Shown: piece by piece, positions 10,083 through 20,876 of the stretch
Numbering within the stretch: the stretch's first letter is position 1
Layout: every line of letters begins with the position of its first letter
Program-made: the position numbers and the translations under genes
Source of the DNA: Ancistrus triradiatus
Taxonomy: Eukaryota; Chordata; Actinopteri; Siluriformes; Loricariidae
Assembly: GCA_025084515.1 (NCBI GenBank)
Contig: JAJAGP010000785.1
Location: forward strand, 1 to 64,000
Length of the DNA stretch: 64,000 nucleotides
Reading direction: 5' to 3'
The notes under the pieces: model-generated
Databases searched by the model: none
Told to the model about the DNA's origin: nothing
What the model saw: only the letters and a program-made list of their open reading frames with translations

Positions 10083-10283
10083 GGAACAAGTATTTTATTC
10101 TTCATAGTGGAAAAACTCTAAATTCTTACGAGACCATCTTAAATCGTCTTAACAAACAAGCACCAGGTCTGCAGGAGGTGGATTCAGAGCAGGAGTGTGA
10201 TTTCATTCTGGTTTTCTGCCCTGTTGTTTCACGAGCTGGAACTGACATTGAAGCAGCTCTAAACAAACTCAATCAGATTTCAG
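10083..10283 (+). CDS. Tail copy 2, exon a (unrecognised alpha/beta domain, N half)
   Basis: 201 nt, acceptor tttgcag, donor gtatac, open in the phase-1 frame. It encodes FILHSGKTLNS, a helix, the QECDFILVFCPVVSRAG strand-turn and a helix EAALNKLNQIS. The length equals copy 4 (54913-55113). Copy 2 is the only tail copy in which every exon a-f plus the GIMAP-like exon is present with usable splice sites, so it is the best reference for the tail. Function unknown; an alpha/beta three-layer fold is inferred from pattern only. Confidence 0.65.
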
Positions 10284-10375
10284 GTATACTTAATGACTTT
10301 CAAAGTTCATTTATGATATGGATTTAGAGTATCATGTATATAATGACTCAAAATGTTCTCATATGTGTTCTGTAG

Positions 10376-10569
10376 AGACCAAATTTGCAGTTCTTGTGGT
10401 GCTTCATCACACGTTTAATCCAGATCAAGTTGTACCAGACAGCAGAAGAGCTGTAAGCAGAAAGAATACGATTACAGCTGATTTTCTGTTCCATGAAGAT
10501 CAGGGATTACTGCAATGCCCTCAAAATGAGAAATCACTGACCACCATTATAAAGTATATAAAACCACAG
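10376..10569 (+). CDS. Tail copy 2, exon b (unrecognised alpha/beta domain, C half)
   Basis: 194 nt with acceptor ctgtag and donor gtacat. Same protein as copy 1 exon b apart from isolated substitutions (AVSRKNTITADFLFHEDQG here). Introns are phase 1 before and phase 0 after. The lengths of exons b to e add to 297 nt (99 codons), so the four exons together keep the frame. This supports real splicing better than any one of them alone. Confidence 0.65.
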
Positions 10570-10705
10570 GTACATGGTTTTTTCTTGATTGTTTGTTTAT
10601 TTGTTTCACTAATTTTGAGCTCTGGAACAGTACAGTTGATAATCAGATGAAAGTTATGCTTTTTTAACTTCTATTTCATGTATTTTCTATTTTCATCTGT
10701 TTTAG

Positions 10706-11173
10706 GAAACAGAACAAAGTTGGTTTTCTCATCAATTCAGGTAGCTTTGGATGTTGTTCATTTTCAAATATTATAATATTTTAGTTTCCTGCTTATGTTA
10801 TGCTATCATAGTTCTTAAATTACTGACTTACTTTGGGAATCACTGTCTAAGAATTTGTAATTATTGTGTTATACACAATCCTACAAACAATCAACCAAAA
10901 CTTTAACTTTTTTTTTCCAAAGCAGATCTTTGTATAGATCAGGTTCAGCCAGTGAGGTAATACTTTATGACTATAATAACACATTAACAAAACAGAGTAC
11001 ATATACTGTACATATGCCAAATATTAAGCCAAATATGATGACAGTTTTACAGTAATTATATTTTTGTATCAGACTCTGGCTAATTGTTTGCAGGAAGCTG
11101 TTCAAAACATCTTCAACTCTTTCACTCTTTTAACAGGAGAAAGAACCTGAAATAAAGCTAAATCCAAAGACAG
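10706..11173 (+). CDS. Tail copy 2, mini-exons c, d, e
   Basis: Exon c 10706-10740 (35 nt), d 10926-10956 (31 nt) and e 11137-11173 (37 nt). All have AG acceptors and GT donors, all read open in sequence (phases 0>2, 2>0, 0>1), and all match copy 1 in length. They encode a short polar linker joining the alpha/beta domain to the charged helix of exon f. No function assigned. Confidence 0.5.
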
Positions 11174-11597
11174 GTGAGTATGAAGAATTGTAGTGTCTAA
11201 TGATTTTCTTGTTAGTGCCAAATTAATTACTACTTTTATTAATTTCATTAGGATCCATTACATTCATAGAACATTTACCTGGTTTATTATGAGAAAAAGA
11301 AAAAAAGTGCATTTTGAAGTTGTTTCTTTCTTCTTGGGTTAAGTCATAAATCATGTCACATGATTCTGACCAAGGATGCCCCCACAGCACAATACCAGAA
11401 TAACAGAATATGAAATAAAAGGTTTAAGCAGAGATAACTTCTTATTCGCAAAGATAAAGTATATAACTTAACTACATGAACTATAACTTCACTATTCAAA
11501 AATTGCATTTTTATATTCTCAGTTTTCCAATTTTCTCATTTTTTAAATTCATTGAATTGGGAAGACCTGTACTTTCTCTTTTTCTCTTTTGTATTAG
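11174..11597 (+). other. Intron between exons e and f, tail copy 2
   Basis: AT-rich, ending in a polypyrimidine tract and gtattag. The piece near 11380-11480 (aataccagaataacagaatatgaaat) is repeated at 9915, 28080 and 34640. Nothing else recognised. Confidence 0.5.
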
Positions 11598-11696
11598 ATT
11601 CCCAAGAGGAGACTAACTTACAAGAAATAAAGAAGTCTGAAAGTACAATAAAGGACCTGGAAAAAGTTAAAGAAGAAATACTAAGAAAGAATAAAG
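11598..11696 (+). CDS. Tail copy 2, exon f (charged helix)
   Basis: 99 nt between gtattag and gtaatt, phase 1 on both sides. It encodes a Lys/Glu-rich stretch (motif STIKDLEKVKEEILRKN) with heptad-like spacing, suggesting a short coiled coil just before the GIMAP-like domain. Copy 3 has the same exon at 35009-35106 but 1 nt shorter, which breaks its frame. Confidence 0.5.
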
Positions 11697-11808
11697 GTAA
11701 TTAAAAAATGTTATTATATCTGTATTTGGCAGAGATATCATTCCAAAGAAATATCAATTGTAGCTGTTTTCTACTTGACCAACTTACTAATTTTCTTATT
11801 TGATCCAG

Positions 11809-12500
11809 ATGTTCCAGAGACCAGCTTTCCCCAGGTTTCAGGTCCAGCATACACCAAACTGAATTTGTTGCTGCTGGGGAAAGCTGGACCTGAGATGACT
11901 ACAGCAAAAAACATCATCCTGAGCGGAAAGCAGATGAACCAGGCTGGTAAATCGACATCTACACAGCAAAATGAGATCATACAGGGGGAGGTGGATGGAA
12001 GTAAGATAAGTGTGGTGGAAACTGACTTGTTCCACTCTGAACACCAAGTTCATCTACCTGCTTCAGGACCATGTGCCTTTATCCTGGTCATACCATCAAA
12101 GCATTACGTAGAGATGGAAGAACGTGCAGAAGAGGAAAATCAAAAGATCATCAGGACAATGGAGAAGTTGTTTGGAGCGACCTGCTGGGACAACACCATG
12201 ATCCTGTTCACTGTTACTGATGAACTTCGGAAGAAGAGCAGTGAGGAGTTTATCCATTTACACGTTCAATCTGTCAAGAGCCTTGTAGAGAAATGTGGAA
12301 ACAAGTGTCACTGTCTCAATATTAAGGAGACATTAGATGTGTCTGAGGTCAAGGAACTGCTGGAGAAGATAGAGAAGATGGTGGAAGGGAACGCTGATTC
12401 AGGGAAGATTTTTAAGATGCTTACAGATACGAAAGAGAATAGGGAGAAGTGTAGAAGCAGTGAGACAGGAAATGCAGAAAACTGTGAAAACACTGGATGA
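11809..12500 (+). CDS. Tail copy 2, GIMAP/AIG1-like pseudo-GTPase exon
   Basis: Acceptor gatccag, then an open frame of 230 codons ending at 12500. The domain starts KLNLLLLGKAGPEM, which lines up with the G1 loop of AIG1/GIMAP GTPases (GxxGxGKS/T), but the invariant Lys and preceding Gly are replaced (G-P-E-M). The G3 region reads VVETDLF where DTPG is expected. The G4 region reads FTVTDEL and the GIMAP-specific segment survives as NKCHCLNIK. Helices EERAEEENQKIIRTMEKLFG and the downstream alpha region fit the family. So the fold is probably kept while GTP binding is probably lost. I infer a scaffold or dimerisation role. The frame stops after CENTG although the homologous sequence continues in another frame (next feature). 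Confidence 0.65.
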
Positions 12501-12502
12501 GT

Positions 12503-12861
12503 TCATAAAGAACTTTAAGGGCGATCTAACACGGCTAGATGGGCAGACGAAACCTACAATAAAGGAGTGGATTGAAAAAGAAATATGTATATGTGAGCTG
12601 AAAAAATTTATCGGGGAGCATCTTAAAAGCATGTATGACAAAGTAGCAGGGATGGAAGAAGACTATATCTTACCACAAACTCAGCAGACTCTGTGGCTGT
12701 CAGTACAAAACGAGAATCATAAACAGATGAACAAGGACGAAGAGCTAGCCAAAATTTATAACATATTCTTGTCAAAGGTGAGCCTGAAGAGCAGCAGTGA
12801 TAAACAAGAAAAGGAAAATATGACAGATGAGTTTGAGTGGGTTTTCCTAGATAGACTGTAA
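12503..12861 (+). pseudogene. Out-of-frame C-terminal helical region of the GIMAP-like exon
   Basis: Reads on in a different frame (from about 12446 to 12861) as a Lys/Glu-rich helical tail with motifs KTLDEFIKNFK, MYDKVAGMEED and QTLWLSVQNENHKQMNK. The upstream frame would have to shift near 12435-12450 to enter it. Tail copy 3 shows the same frame relationship (around 35865), so the shift was present before the copies separated. It may be untranslated relic sequence, or be reached by an intron I cannot see. In copy 4 the last part survives as a separate terminal exon (56429). Confidence 0.5.
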
Positions 12862-13252
12862 TTCTAGGAAATAGGCGACCAGGAGGTTTAATGAATATCT
12901 GATAAATGTTCACACTGTAGAGTTGGAAACCGGTCTCTGTCATCTTGAAATATTTACTATTATTCTGTGTTTATCAGATTCAACAGCACTTAAATTATTT
13001 AGAATTTTATTTTGTATCATAATGATTAATAGAAAAAACATGACTTGTGATTTTTTTCACACTTAATGCTGGACATGGTGTCTAAGTTTCACTGCATGAG
13101 CATTCACAAAGTGTTTTTTGAGTTAATTGGGGTGATTCCATTAAATTTTTGAATTAGGTCTTTGACATCAGATCCATAACCTACTTACTGATAAAATGTC
13201 CAGATTTCTTAAACTATGTCTGATATCTGACCAGAGTTTGACAGATGGTTTG

Positions 13253-13255
<3 letters not shown>
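12862..13255 (+). other. Tail copy 2, 3' untranslated region, first part
   Basis: Non-coding, similar to 36273-36560 and 56500-56930 downstream of the other tail copies. It is split by the (TA)n and Tc1 insertion that follow. Confidence 0.5.
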
Positions 13256-13338
<83 letters not shown>

Positions 13339-13354
13339 CACACATACATACATA
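13256..13354. repeat. (TA)n microsatellite with TACA tail
   Basis: About 80 bp of TA followed by tacatacacacatacat. Tc1 family A inserted at its edge. Confidence 0.95.
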
Positions 13355-14738
13355 TACAGTGTCAACTTTTGAAATAAAAAACTGAAAAGTGGGGCGTGCA
13401 AAATTATTCGGCCCCTTTACTTTCAGTGCAGCAAACTCACTCCAGAAGTTCAGTGAGGATCTCTGAATGATCCACTGTTGACCTAAATGACTGATGATGA
13501 TAAATAGAATCCACCTGTATGTAATCAAGTCTCCGTATAAATGCACATGAAGACCAAGGAAACACACCAGGCAGGGGTCCGAGATTACTGTTGTGGAGAA
13601 GTTTAAAGCCGGATTTGGATACAAAAGATTTTCCCAAGCTTTTAACATTTCAAGAGCACTGTGCAAGCGATCATATTGAAATGGAAGGAGTATCAGACCA
13701 CTGCAAATCTACCAAGACCCAGCCGTCCCTCTAAACTTTCAGCTCAAACAAGGAGAAGACTGATCAGAGATGCAGCCAAGAGGCCCATGATCACTCTGGA
13801 TGAACTGCAGAGATCTACAGCTGAGGTGGAAGACTCTGCCCATAGGACAACAATCAGTCGTACACTGCACAAATCTGGCCTTTATGGAAGAGTGGCAAGA
13901 AGAAAGCCATTTCTCAAAGATATCCATAAAAAAGTTTGCCACAAGCAACCTGGGAGACACACCAAACGTGGCAGAAGGTGCTCTGGTCAGACGAACTTTT
14001 TGGCCACAATGCAAAACGTTATGTTTGGCGTAAAAGCAACAAACATGGCGGTGGGAGCATCATGGTTTGGGCCTGCTTTTCTTCAGCAGGGACAGGGAAG
14101 ATGGTTGAAATTGATGGGAAAATGGATGGAGCCAAATACAGGACCATTCTGGAAGAAAACCTGTTGGAGTCTGCAAAAGACCTGAGACTGGGACGGAGAT
14201 TTATCTTCCAACAAGACAATGATCCAAAACATAAAGCAAAACCTACAATGGAATGGTTCACAAATAAACGTATCCAGGTGTTAGAATGGCAAAGTCAAAG
14301 GCCAGACCTGAATCCAATCGAGAATCTGTGGAAAGAGCTGAAAACTGCTGTTCACAAACGCTCTCCATCCAACCTCACTGAGCTCGAGCTTGTTCCTTGT
14401 TTTGCAAGGAAGAATGGGCAAAGATTTCATTCTGTCGATGTGCAAAACTGATAGAGACATACCCGCAGCGACTTGCAGCGGTAATCGTAGCAAAAGATGG
14501 CGCTACAAAGTATTAATGCAAGGGGGCCGAATAATTTTGCACGCCCCACTTTTAAGTTTTTTTATTTCTAAAAAAAGTTTAACATATCCAATAAATTTCG
14601 TTCTACTTCACAATTGTGTCCCACTTGTTGTTGATTCTTCACAAAAAATTACAATTTCATATCTTTATGTTTAAAGCCTGAAATGTGGCAAAAGGTTGAA
14701 AAGTTCAAGGGGGCCGAATACTTTTGCAAGGCACTGTA
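13355..14738 (+). mobile_element. Tc1/mariner element (family A), frameshifted transposase
   Basis: The right end ...gcactgta (14738) is complete; the left end keeps tacagtg but has lost about 170 bp of the long inverted repeat. The transposase reads in three frames between 13600 and 14450: HTH, then SDELFGHNAKRYVW, HGGGSIMVWACF, QQDNDPKHKAKPT and NPIENLWKELK. DDE residues are visible but no continuous product exists. It sits in the 3' UTR of tail copy 2. Confidence 0.92.
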
Positions 14739-14973
14739 TATTAATGCTCCACTAACTTCTAATGTAAAGTGGACACTCCAGTGTCAATTTTATACTGCAT
14801 GTGATGCTTTATGATACAGCTGTCAACAATAAAGGACTAATAAATCAGATGCATGCTAAATAACATATTATATGTCTTGCTAGTTAGTGTAATGAACGAA
14901 TAAAGAAAAGGTTTTGAACCATTTTGCAGTTTGTCTCCAGCACATTTTTAGAAAAGGAGCGTAAAATTAAGGA

Positions 14974-15032
<59 letters not shown>

Positions 15033-15076
15033 TATATAAAATATTAAGACTTTATACGATTCCCCCAGACCTCCAC
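14739..15076 (+). other. Tail copy 2, 3' UTR second part, with poly(A) signals and (TA)n
   Basis: Continues the 3' UTR homology (compare 36630-36800). AATAAA hexamers lie at 14828 and 14899. A (TA)n tract occupies about 14974-15038. The 3' end of the tail transcript is probably here. Confidence 0.5.
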
Positions 15077-15520
15077 CTGTTATGCCCCTCCTCACCCCTA
15101 GGGCAATTTGGACCGCTTCATTCGTGGAAGAAGAAGCTAGGGCCCTTGTACTAAGTGGATACAGCTGGTTCAGACTGTATATAAGTAGGGCCCTAGCTCT
15201 AGAACGATGCGGGAAAATATGTTCGACTCACGTTTGTGGTTGAGGTCGCCTCCGTCAACTTCGTTTTCCGTCGTTAGCCGCTTCAGTGAATTGATGCTTG
15301 ATTCGGGACTGTTCACCCATGCATCCCATTCCACGGTAGAGACCGCTTATGTTTGCCACGTCACGGTAGAACCTGTTTAAGTATGCCACGTCGTGGTAGA
15401 ACCCGCTTATGTTTATGTTGTGTCGCGGTAGAACCCGCTTTGTAAGCCCCTTTGTTTAAATCAAGCCATGGTTATTTATATAGAGCCTGCAGCCGTCTCT
15501 GTCACTCCAGCTAGGCCACG
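15077..15520 (+). repeat. Solo-LTR-like repeat with an internal 30-bp array
   Basis: Starts TGTTATGCCCC and contains a TATA box (ctgtatataag, about 15175). At 15331-15442 there are about four copies of a 30-bp unit built on 'cggtagaacccgcttatgtt'. Host homology (compare 37600) resumes at about 15521. The right terminus is not a clean CA and I see no target duplication, so the LTR label is tentative. Confidence 0.45.
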
Positions 15521-15891
15521 TCGAAGAAGAAAACATGGATTAACGAGCAGAAAACATTCAGTAGTTAGAAAAGGTGCGATTAAAGAGCAAAGTGAAAGTT
15601 CTATGTGATGGAGGAACAGCCATGGTAAGTAACTGCTCCCAAAGAAAGGCTAAAATGTGCTGCTCTGACTGTTTTCGATTGTATGAAGTTACAGGAATGA
15701 AAGTGAAATTGTGATATGATGCAGCAGTTTGTCATGAGGAGAAACTCACACTTTTGTGTGTCAGTAAAAAAAACAACAGATTTTTATTTGACAATTGAGG
15801 TGAGTCCCAAATTGCTACGGATCCAACATACTAGTCTCTTCTGAACGGTTATCGTAAGGAAATGCTCATGAAATAATTAAGCATTACGGTG

Positions 15892-15894
<3 letters not shown>

Positions 15895-15938
<44 letters not shown>
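15895..15938. repeat. (CT)n microsatellite
   Basis: CT repeats in intron 1 of head copy A. The equivalent tract is present at 39830-39857 (copy C) and 51172-51211 (copy D), so it belongs to the duplicated unit. Confidence 0.9.
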
Positions 15939-15940
<2 letters not shown>

Positions 15941-16191
15941 GTTATGTTGCTTGCTTTAAGGTTGTGCACTGACATTTTCTTTCTGATCTAATAATGTTCC
16001 ATTTCTCTGGAAATAAAACGATTATAAGCTTATCGTATTCTTTTTTGTCCGTCAGCTTCCATCATGGTTTCTATAGGTCATACAACAGAAACAGCAGCTC
16101 TGGGGAGACTCTGAGGACACCGATCAGCCAAAACAGATAATCAACGTTATTTGTTACTTGGTCTGTGTTTGGTTGTAATGTGTTTGCTGAC

Positions 16192-16939
16192 TGTTAGAGG
16201 GTCTACTTTTCGACGCTAGAGGGCGGCGTTGGACTGCTTTTCCTTCAGTAGGCTCTCTGGCAGCCGCTACAATCGGGACACCTGTCCGTAAAGCGTTCTG
16301 ATTGCAGCAGATATGCAACACCTGCTACTCCTGGCTATTTAAGAGCTTCGCCGGACGTAGTAGGTGTTGCATCATTGCGATCAACACGCTGCTTTTGCCC
16401 TGTGATCGCCGCTACGGCTTCTCTACGTGATCGCCGGCACTTCACGTGTTTTGAGACCTCACCCGTCTCATATGCTCACTGAGCATTCACTGGCTCTTGC
16501 ACTTCCGTTTCTCCTTTTCTGTTTTTTGAGTTTGTGAGGGACAGCAGACGGACTGAGCTCATTTAGGAGCTCACCCCCCGTAGGGCTGGGAAGCCTGAGG
16601 TAATCTTTGTTCAGGGCTTAGTCCTAATGTAGGATAAGCTTTTACGCTTCTCTTTTGCTGTTCTGCGATCAGTATTCGATGATCACTTTGCTATTTCCTC
16701 GTCCTCGGACGCTTGGTGTTGCTTTGCGCCTGCACGTTCCGACGAGAGACATGAGGTAGCGTCATTTATTTATGTACTTACTTATTTGTGTCTTATTAAT
16801 TATAGTTTTATTTCTTTATTTTATTTCAGTTCACTTCTACCACCCGGAGCTAACTGCATTTGGGTCCCAAACCTTACATTTTACTTTACACGGTTCATCA
16901 TTTTCTTTTCTTTTTTTAAAAGTATGGTGAACCATAACA
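16192..16939 (+). mobile_element. Solo LTR (748 bp) with 5-bp target duplication
   Basis: Starts TGTTAGAGGG and ends CCATAACA. CTGAC is duplicated on both sides (16187-16191 and 16940-16944), and the empty site is seen in head copy D near 51655. It contains a TATA-like tatttaag, and a segment 'ggagctaactgca..tgggtccc' shared with the LTRs of the 20.9-27.3 kb element, so it is a related gypsy-type family. Confidence 0.8.
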
Positions 16940-18594
16940 CTGACTGATACACTTTATAACTGTTAGTTATATGATTACATAATTACACATGATTTCTTTT
17001 GACAATATAAAAAAATATAGAGCTTTAATATATCTTATCCTTTGATTGAACAGGGATTACACTCTGGGATTGAGAGCAGCTGCAGGAGAAGCGTTCATTT
17101 CCAAAATAATACCGAATTTCATCGAATTCCATCGATGAAAAAGCAAAGAACCTAACAGTTGATGCTGGCCTGAAACTGAGTCTTATTGGAGGACTCGTCA
17201 GTGTCAGCGGTGCAGCCAGATATTATAATGACCAAAAAAATTGTGTTTTTGCAAGAGAGACTGACTCTGCACTACAGAACGAGCACCACGTTCCAGCAGT
17301 TGATGATGAACCACTTGGGAACTGGAAACATGGCTCACCATGAGGTATTCGATCATGACACCACGACACACGTGGATACAGCAGTGCTGTACGGGGCTGA
17401 AGCCTACTTCGTGTTTGACAGGGAGGTTTCTTCAGACGAGCACAAAACAAACGCAGAGGGAGAAGTTAAAATTGCCTGTGTTTCAGGATCGAGTGAAGGC
17501 CTTTCAGAAATGCTGCAGTCAGTACAAGCTGGATTTCATTATGGAAACATTTTGCCAGCAATCCGTGGAGGTAAACAAGACATGGGCATCGTAACAAAGC
17601 TTCATGTCCATGAGAAATCTCTTTTTAATGCCAATGACTTTAGGACTTGGATCATAACAACGAGAAAGTGAAAGTTCCTTGACATTGAATGCTCCTTGAC
17701 AACATTAGGAATTGGATCATAACACAATAAAAGGGATCCGACAACCTAAAAGCATTGCTAAAGCAACTCCAGGAGCTTGGAGCCGAAGTTTGAGAAGGCC
17801 ATCGAGAAATATCTGCTGGACCTCAGGTTCATGCATTATGGTGTATGAAAGCGGATGTGATGTTTTGAGCCTCCATCAAAACCACCCAGTCCAGTCACTG
17901 AATGTGTCTATAGTAAATTTGGGGCTGACATGTGATGCTACAGTTCAGAGGAAGTTACTGTACAAGATGAAACAAGAGAAAGATTGGAAATCTCAGCCTG
18001 TCCGTCAAGATACAGTTACACTGACGGATCTTCAACATGATACTGAGTACGAGTTAACATGTGAGGCAGTATCAGGAAAACCACGGTACACGGCCGAAAG
18101 TGATATAATCACATTCAGGACTTCATCTCATGATTCAACCAAAGAGGTGGAAGGTACGTACTAGAACTGTGATGATAGAATTGAGCCGATGGTAGAATAA
18201 GTGTGGCAGTAGATGATGAACTTGCTGTATTAGACTCAGGTTGTTAAGAGTCCAGACAGTGCCACATAAAATAAACAAATTCTGAATAAAAACTGAATGC
18301 AATGATGAGGAGATGGCAAATGTCAATATTTTATTCGTAATAAAACATAGATGACAGATCAAAAACTTAATCTGAATAATTGTAACATTTTAAAGGAAAA
18401 ATATGTTGATTCAAAATTTCACAGTGTCAACAAATCCCAAAAAAGTTGGGACAAGTAGCAATAAGTCGCTGGAAAAAGGAAATTGAGCATATAACGAACA
18501 GCTGGAAGACCGATTAACACTAATTAGGTCAATTGACAACATGATTGGGTATAAAAAGAGCTTCTCAGAGTGTCAGTGTCTTTCAGAAGCCAAG

Positions 18595-19745
18595 ATGGTA
18601 AGAGGATCACCAATTCCACCATTGTTGCGCAAACAGATAGTGCAACAATACCAGAATGGTGTTACCCAGCGTAAAATAGCAAAGACTTTGAAGTTATCAT
18701 CATCAACCGTGCATAACATCATCAAAAGATTCAGAGAATCTGGAACAATCGCTGTGCGCAAGGGTCAAGGCCGTAAAACTACTGGATGCTCGTGATCTCC
18801 GGGCCCTTAAACGTCACTGCACCTCAAACAGGAATGCCACTGTCAAGGAAATAACAGAATGGGCTCAGGAATACTTCCAGAAAGCATTGTCAGTGAACAC
18901 AATCCACCGTGCCATCCGCCGTTGCCAGCTGAAACTCTACAGTGCAAAGAAAAAGCCATTTCTAAGCAAGCTCCACAAGCTCAGACGTTTGCACTGGGCC
19001 AGGGGTCATTTAAAATGGAGTGTGGCAAAATGGAAGACTGTTCTGTGGTCAGATGAGTCACGATTTGAAGCTCTTTATGGAACACTGGGACGCCATGTCA
19101 TCCGGACCAGAGAGGACAAGGATAACCCAAGTTGTTATCAACGCTCCATTCAGAAGCCTGCATCACTGATGGTATGGGGTTGCATGAGTGCTTGTGGCAT
19201 GGGCAGCTTGCATGTCTGGAAAGGCACCATTAATGCAGAGAACTATGTTCAGGTTGTAGAACAACATATGCTCCCATCTAGACGTCATCTCTTTCAGGGA
19301 AGACCCTGCATTTTTCAACAAGATAATGCCAGACCACATTCAACAACATCATGGCTATGTAGGATAAGGATCCGGGTACTGAAATGGCCAGCCTGCAGTC
19401 CAGATCGTTCACCTATAGAGAACATTTGGCGCATCATAAAGAGGAAGCTGCGACAAAGAAGGCCCAAGACGATTGAACAGTTAGAGGCCTGCATTAGACA
19501 TGAATGGGAGAGCATTCCTATTCTTAAACTTGAGAAACTGGTCTCATTTACATTTACATTTACATTTACAGCATTTAGCAGACGCCCTTATCCAGAGCGA
19601 CTTACAATTGGTACAATCTTACAATCCAAGCAATTGTGGGTTAAGGGCCTTGCTCAAGGACCCAACAGAGGCAGCTTGGCAGGGGTGGGATTTGAACCTT
19701 CTGGTCCATAGTCCAGTACCTTAACCGCTAGGCTACCACAGTCTA
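18595..19745 (+). pseudogene. Family E Tc1 transposase, one frameshift plus SINE
   Basis: Start atg at 18595 gives an HTH domain (QKIVQQ-type helix; motif QRKIAKTLKLSSSTVHNIIK). A small deletion near 18777 shifts the frame; the rest (about 18780-19545) is open and carries all three catalytic acids: TVLWSDESRFE, IFQQDNARPHS and SPIENIWRIIKRKL. The C-terminus is cut by a SINE at 19546, after which the original end resumes (tctcctctgtccccag). This is the least damaged transposase in the window. It is inactive as it stands. Confidence 0.88.
19546..19743 (-). mobile_element. tRNA-derived SINE (V-SINE-like)
   Basis: Minus orientation. The tRNA-like head, with a B-box-like ggttcaaatccc equivalent, is at the right end; the conserved centre (cagacgcccttatccagagcgactta) and a (atttac)n tail are at the left. 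Flanks show an imperfect duplication (ctggtctc / ctagtctc). The same family in + orientation is at 46413-46607. Confidence 0.85.
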
Positions 19746-20033
19746 GTCTCCTCTGTCCCCAGACGTCTGTTGAGTGTTGTAAGAAGAAGGTGGGATGCCA
19801 CACAGTGGTAGAAATGGCCTTGTCCCAACTTTTTTGGGATTTGTTGATGCCATGAAATTTTGAAACAACACATTTTTCCCTTAAAATGATACATTCTCTC
19901 AGTTTAAACTTTTGATCTGTGATTTGTGTTCTATTCTGAATAAAATATTAGATGTTGGCACCTCCACATCATTGCATTCAGTTTTTATTCACAATTTGTT
20001 TAGTGTCCCAACTTTTTTGGAATCCGGTTTGTA

Positions 20034-20876
20034 TGTCAGGCCATGAAAATGAATGTAGTTTAAATAATGTGGTTTAGTTCCAGCTAGCTAGCAAACCAGT
20101 GCAACTGTTAGGTGAAAAGGAAAAAAACTGAAGTCTATTGCAGTCCTGTAATGGGGACACCCTTGGTCTGTCACGTGACCACAGACCCAGCCCCCATCTC
20201 GAGGGCATATTGAGGGATATCGAGGGAGCCTCTGGCATATTGATTCACACACATACATGTTCATAACTAGCATGCCAGGAACCCAAACACACTGAAATTT
20301 ATGGTGCCAGGAAACTGGATTCTGTAAGTGGGGGACCCATGTGGCCTGGTTAATCATCCTGCTGAAAGTGTCCTTCTGCCATAAGGTAAACAGCTGCCAG
20401 GCTTGAACTTGCTTAGGTAAGCCCTACCATCCAAATGTTCATCAACAGGTACGACGAATCTCTGATGAATCTTGAATTTGGCAGCAACAGCATGAATCCA
20501 TGGACCTAACCTGCCTTTTGTCAACGGTCCAGACTAGTGGGAGTTGTCTAATGGTTCGGCAGATGTTTTCTTGTTAAGGAATTCCATAGCAAATTCTCAA
20601 GCAGATTAGCAAATTCTCAAGTTTAAGACAATGTCGGGCATGAAAAAGGCATAAAAATGAAGAAAGTGCCATACAATCCAGGCTGGTAGATTCAAAAAAT
20701 AAGTGAGACAATGGGCCAAAATACAGTTAAGACTGATAAATTTGTGTTTAATAATAGAAGAAAGAGATTCACAAAGAACAATTTCTAATAGAATCTAATA
20801 GATTCATTGGAGTGTAATACAACTGAAGATGCTGGGAAGACAAACAGTACTTTTATAATATTCAGTTGTTACGATT
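20034..20876 (+). other. Intron region with decayed Tc1 pieces
   Basis: Continues the sequence after head A that is also found at 28880-29200 and 53620-54400. Around 20370-20540 are scraps of an older Tc1 transposase in both orientations (compare 29111-29370 and 31290-31430). It ends at ttcagt, where the LTR element starts; the empty target is at 54385. Confidence 0.5.

Larger units (their letters stand above)
15521..18153 (+). pseudogene. Head copy A: SNTX-like gene, degenerate
   Basis: A 5' non-coding exon (about 15521-15624, donor gtaagt) is followed by a shortened first coding exon (16056 to about 16112) whose 3' half and donor are deleted. The long exon (17054-18153) carries several deletions and frame changes, including loss of much of the middle. 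The recognisable remains are the MACPF/CDC-like N-terminal part, a piece of the thioredoxin-like region and a complete FN3-like region (17880-18130) with a normal donor (gtacgt, 18154). Intron 1 holds a CT tract (15895-15938) and the solo LTR at 16192 lies just after the broken exon. The product cannot be full length. The family is a perforin-like protein family that includes a fish venom cytolysin; no venom role can be inferred here. Confidence 0.8.
18272..20033 (+). mobile_element. Tc1/mariner element (family E), nearly intact
   Basis: Long inverted repeats: the right end finishes ...tttttggaatccggtttgta (20033) and the left has lost the outer ~35 bp. The empty site is seen at 53613 (cacataaaata/tgtcagg). 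It inserted in the intron after the long exon of head copy A. It contains a transposase and a SINE (next entries). Confidence 0.9.

Noticed and set aside
11809..12500. A functional GIMAP GTPase
   Set aside because: The P-loop Lys and the DTPG motif are absent, so GTP binding is unlikely.
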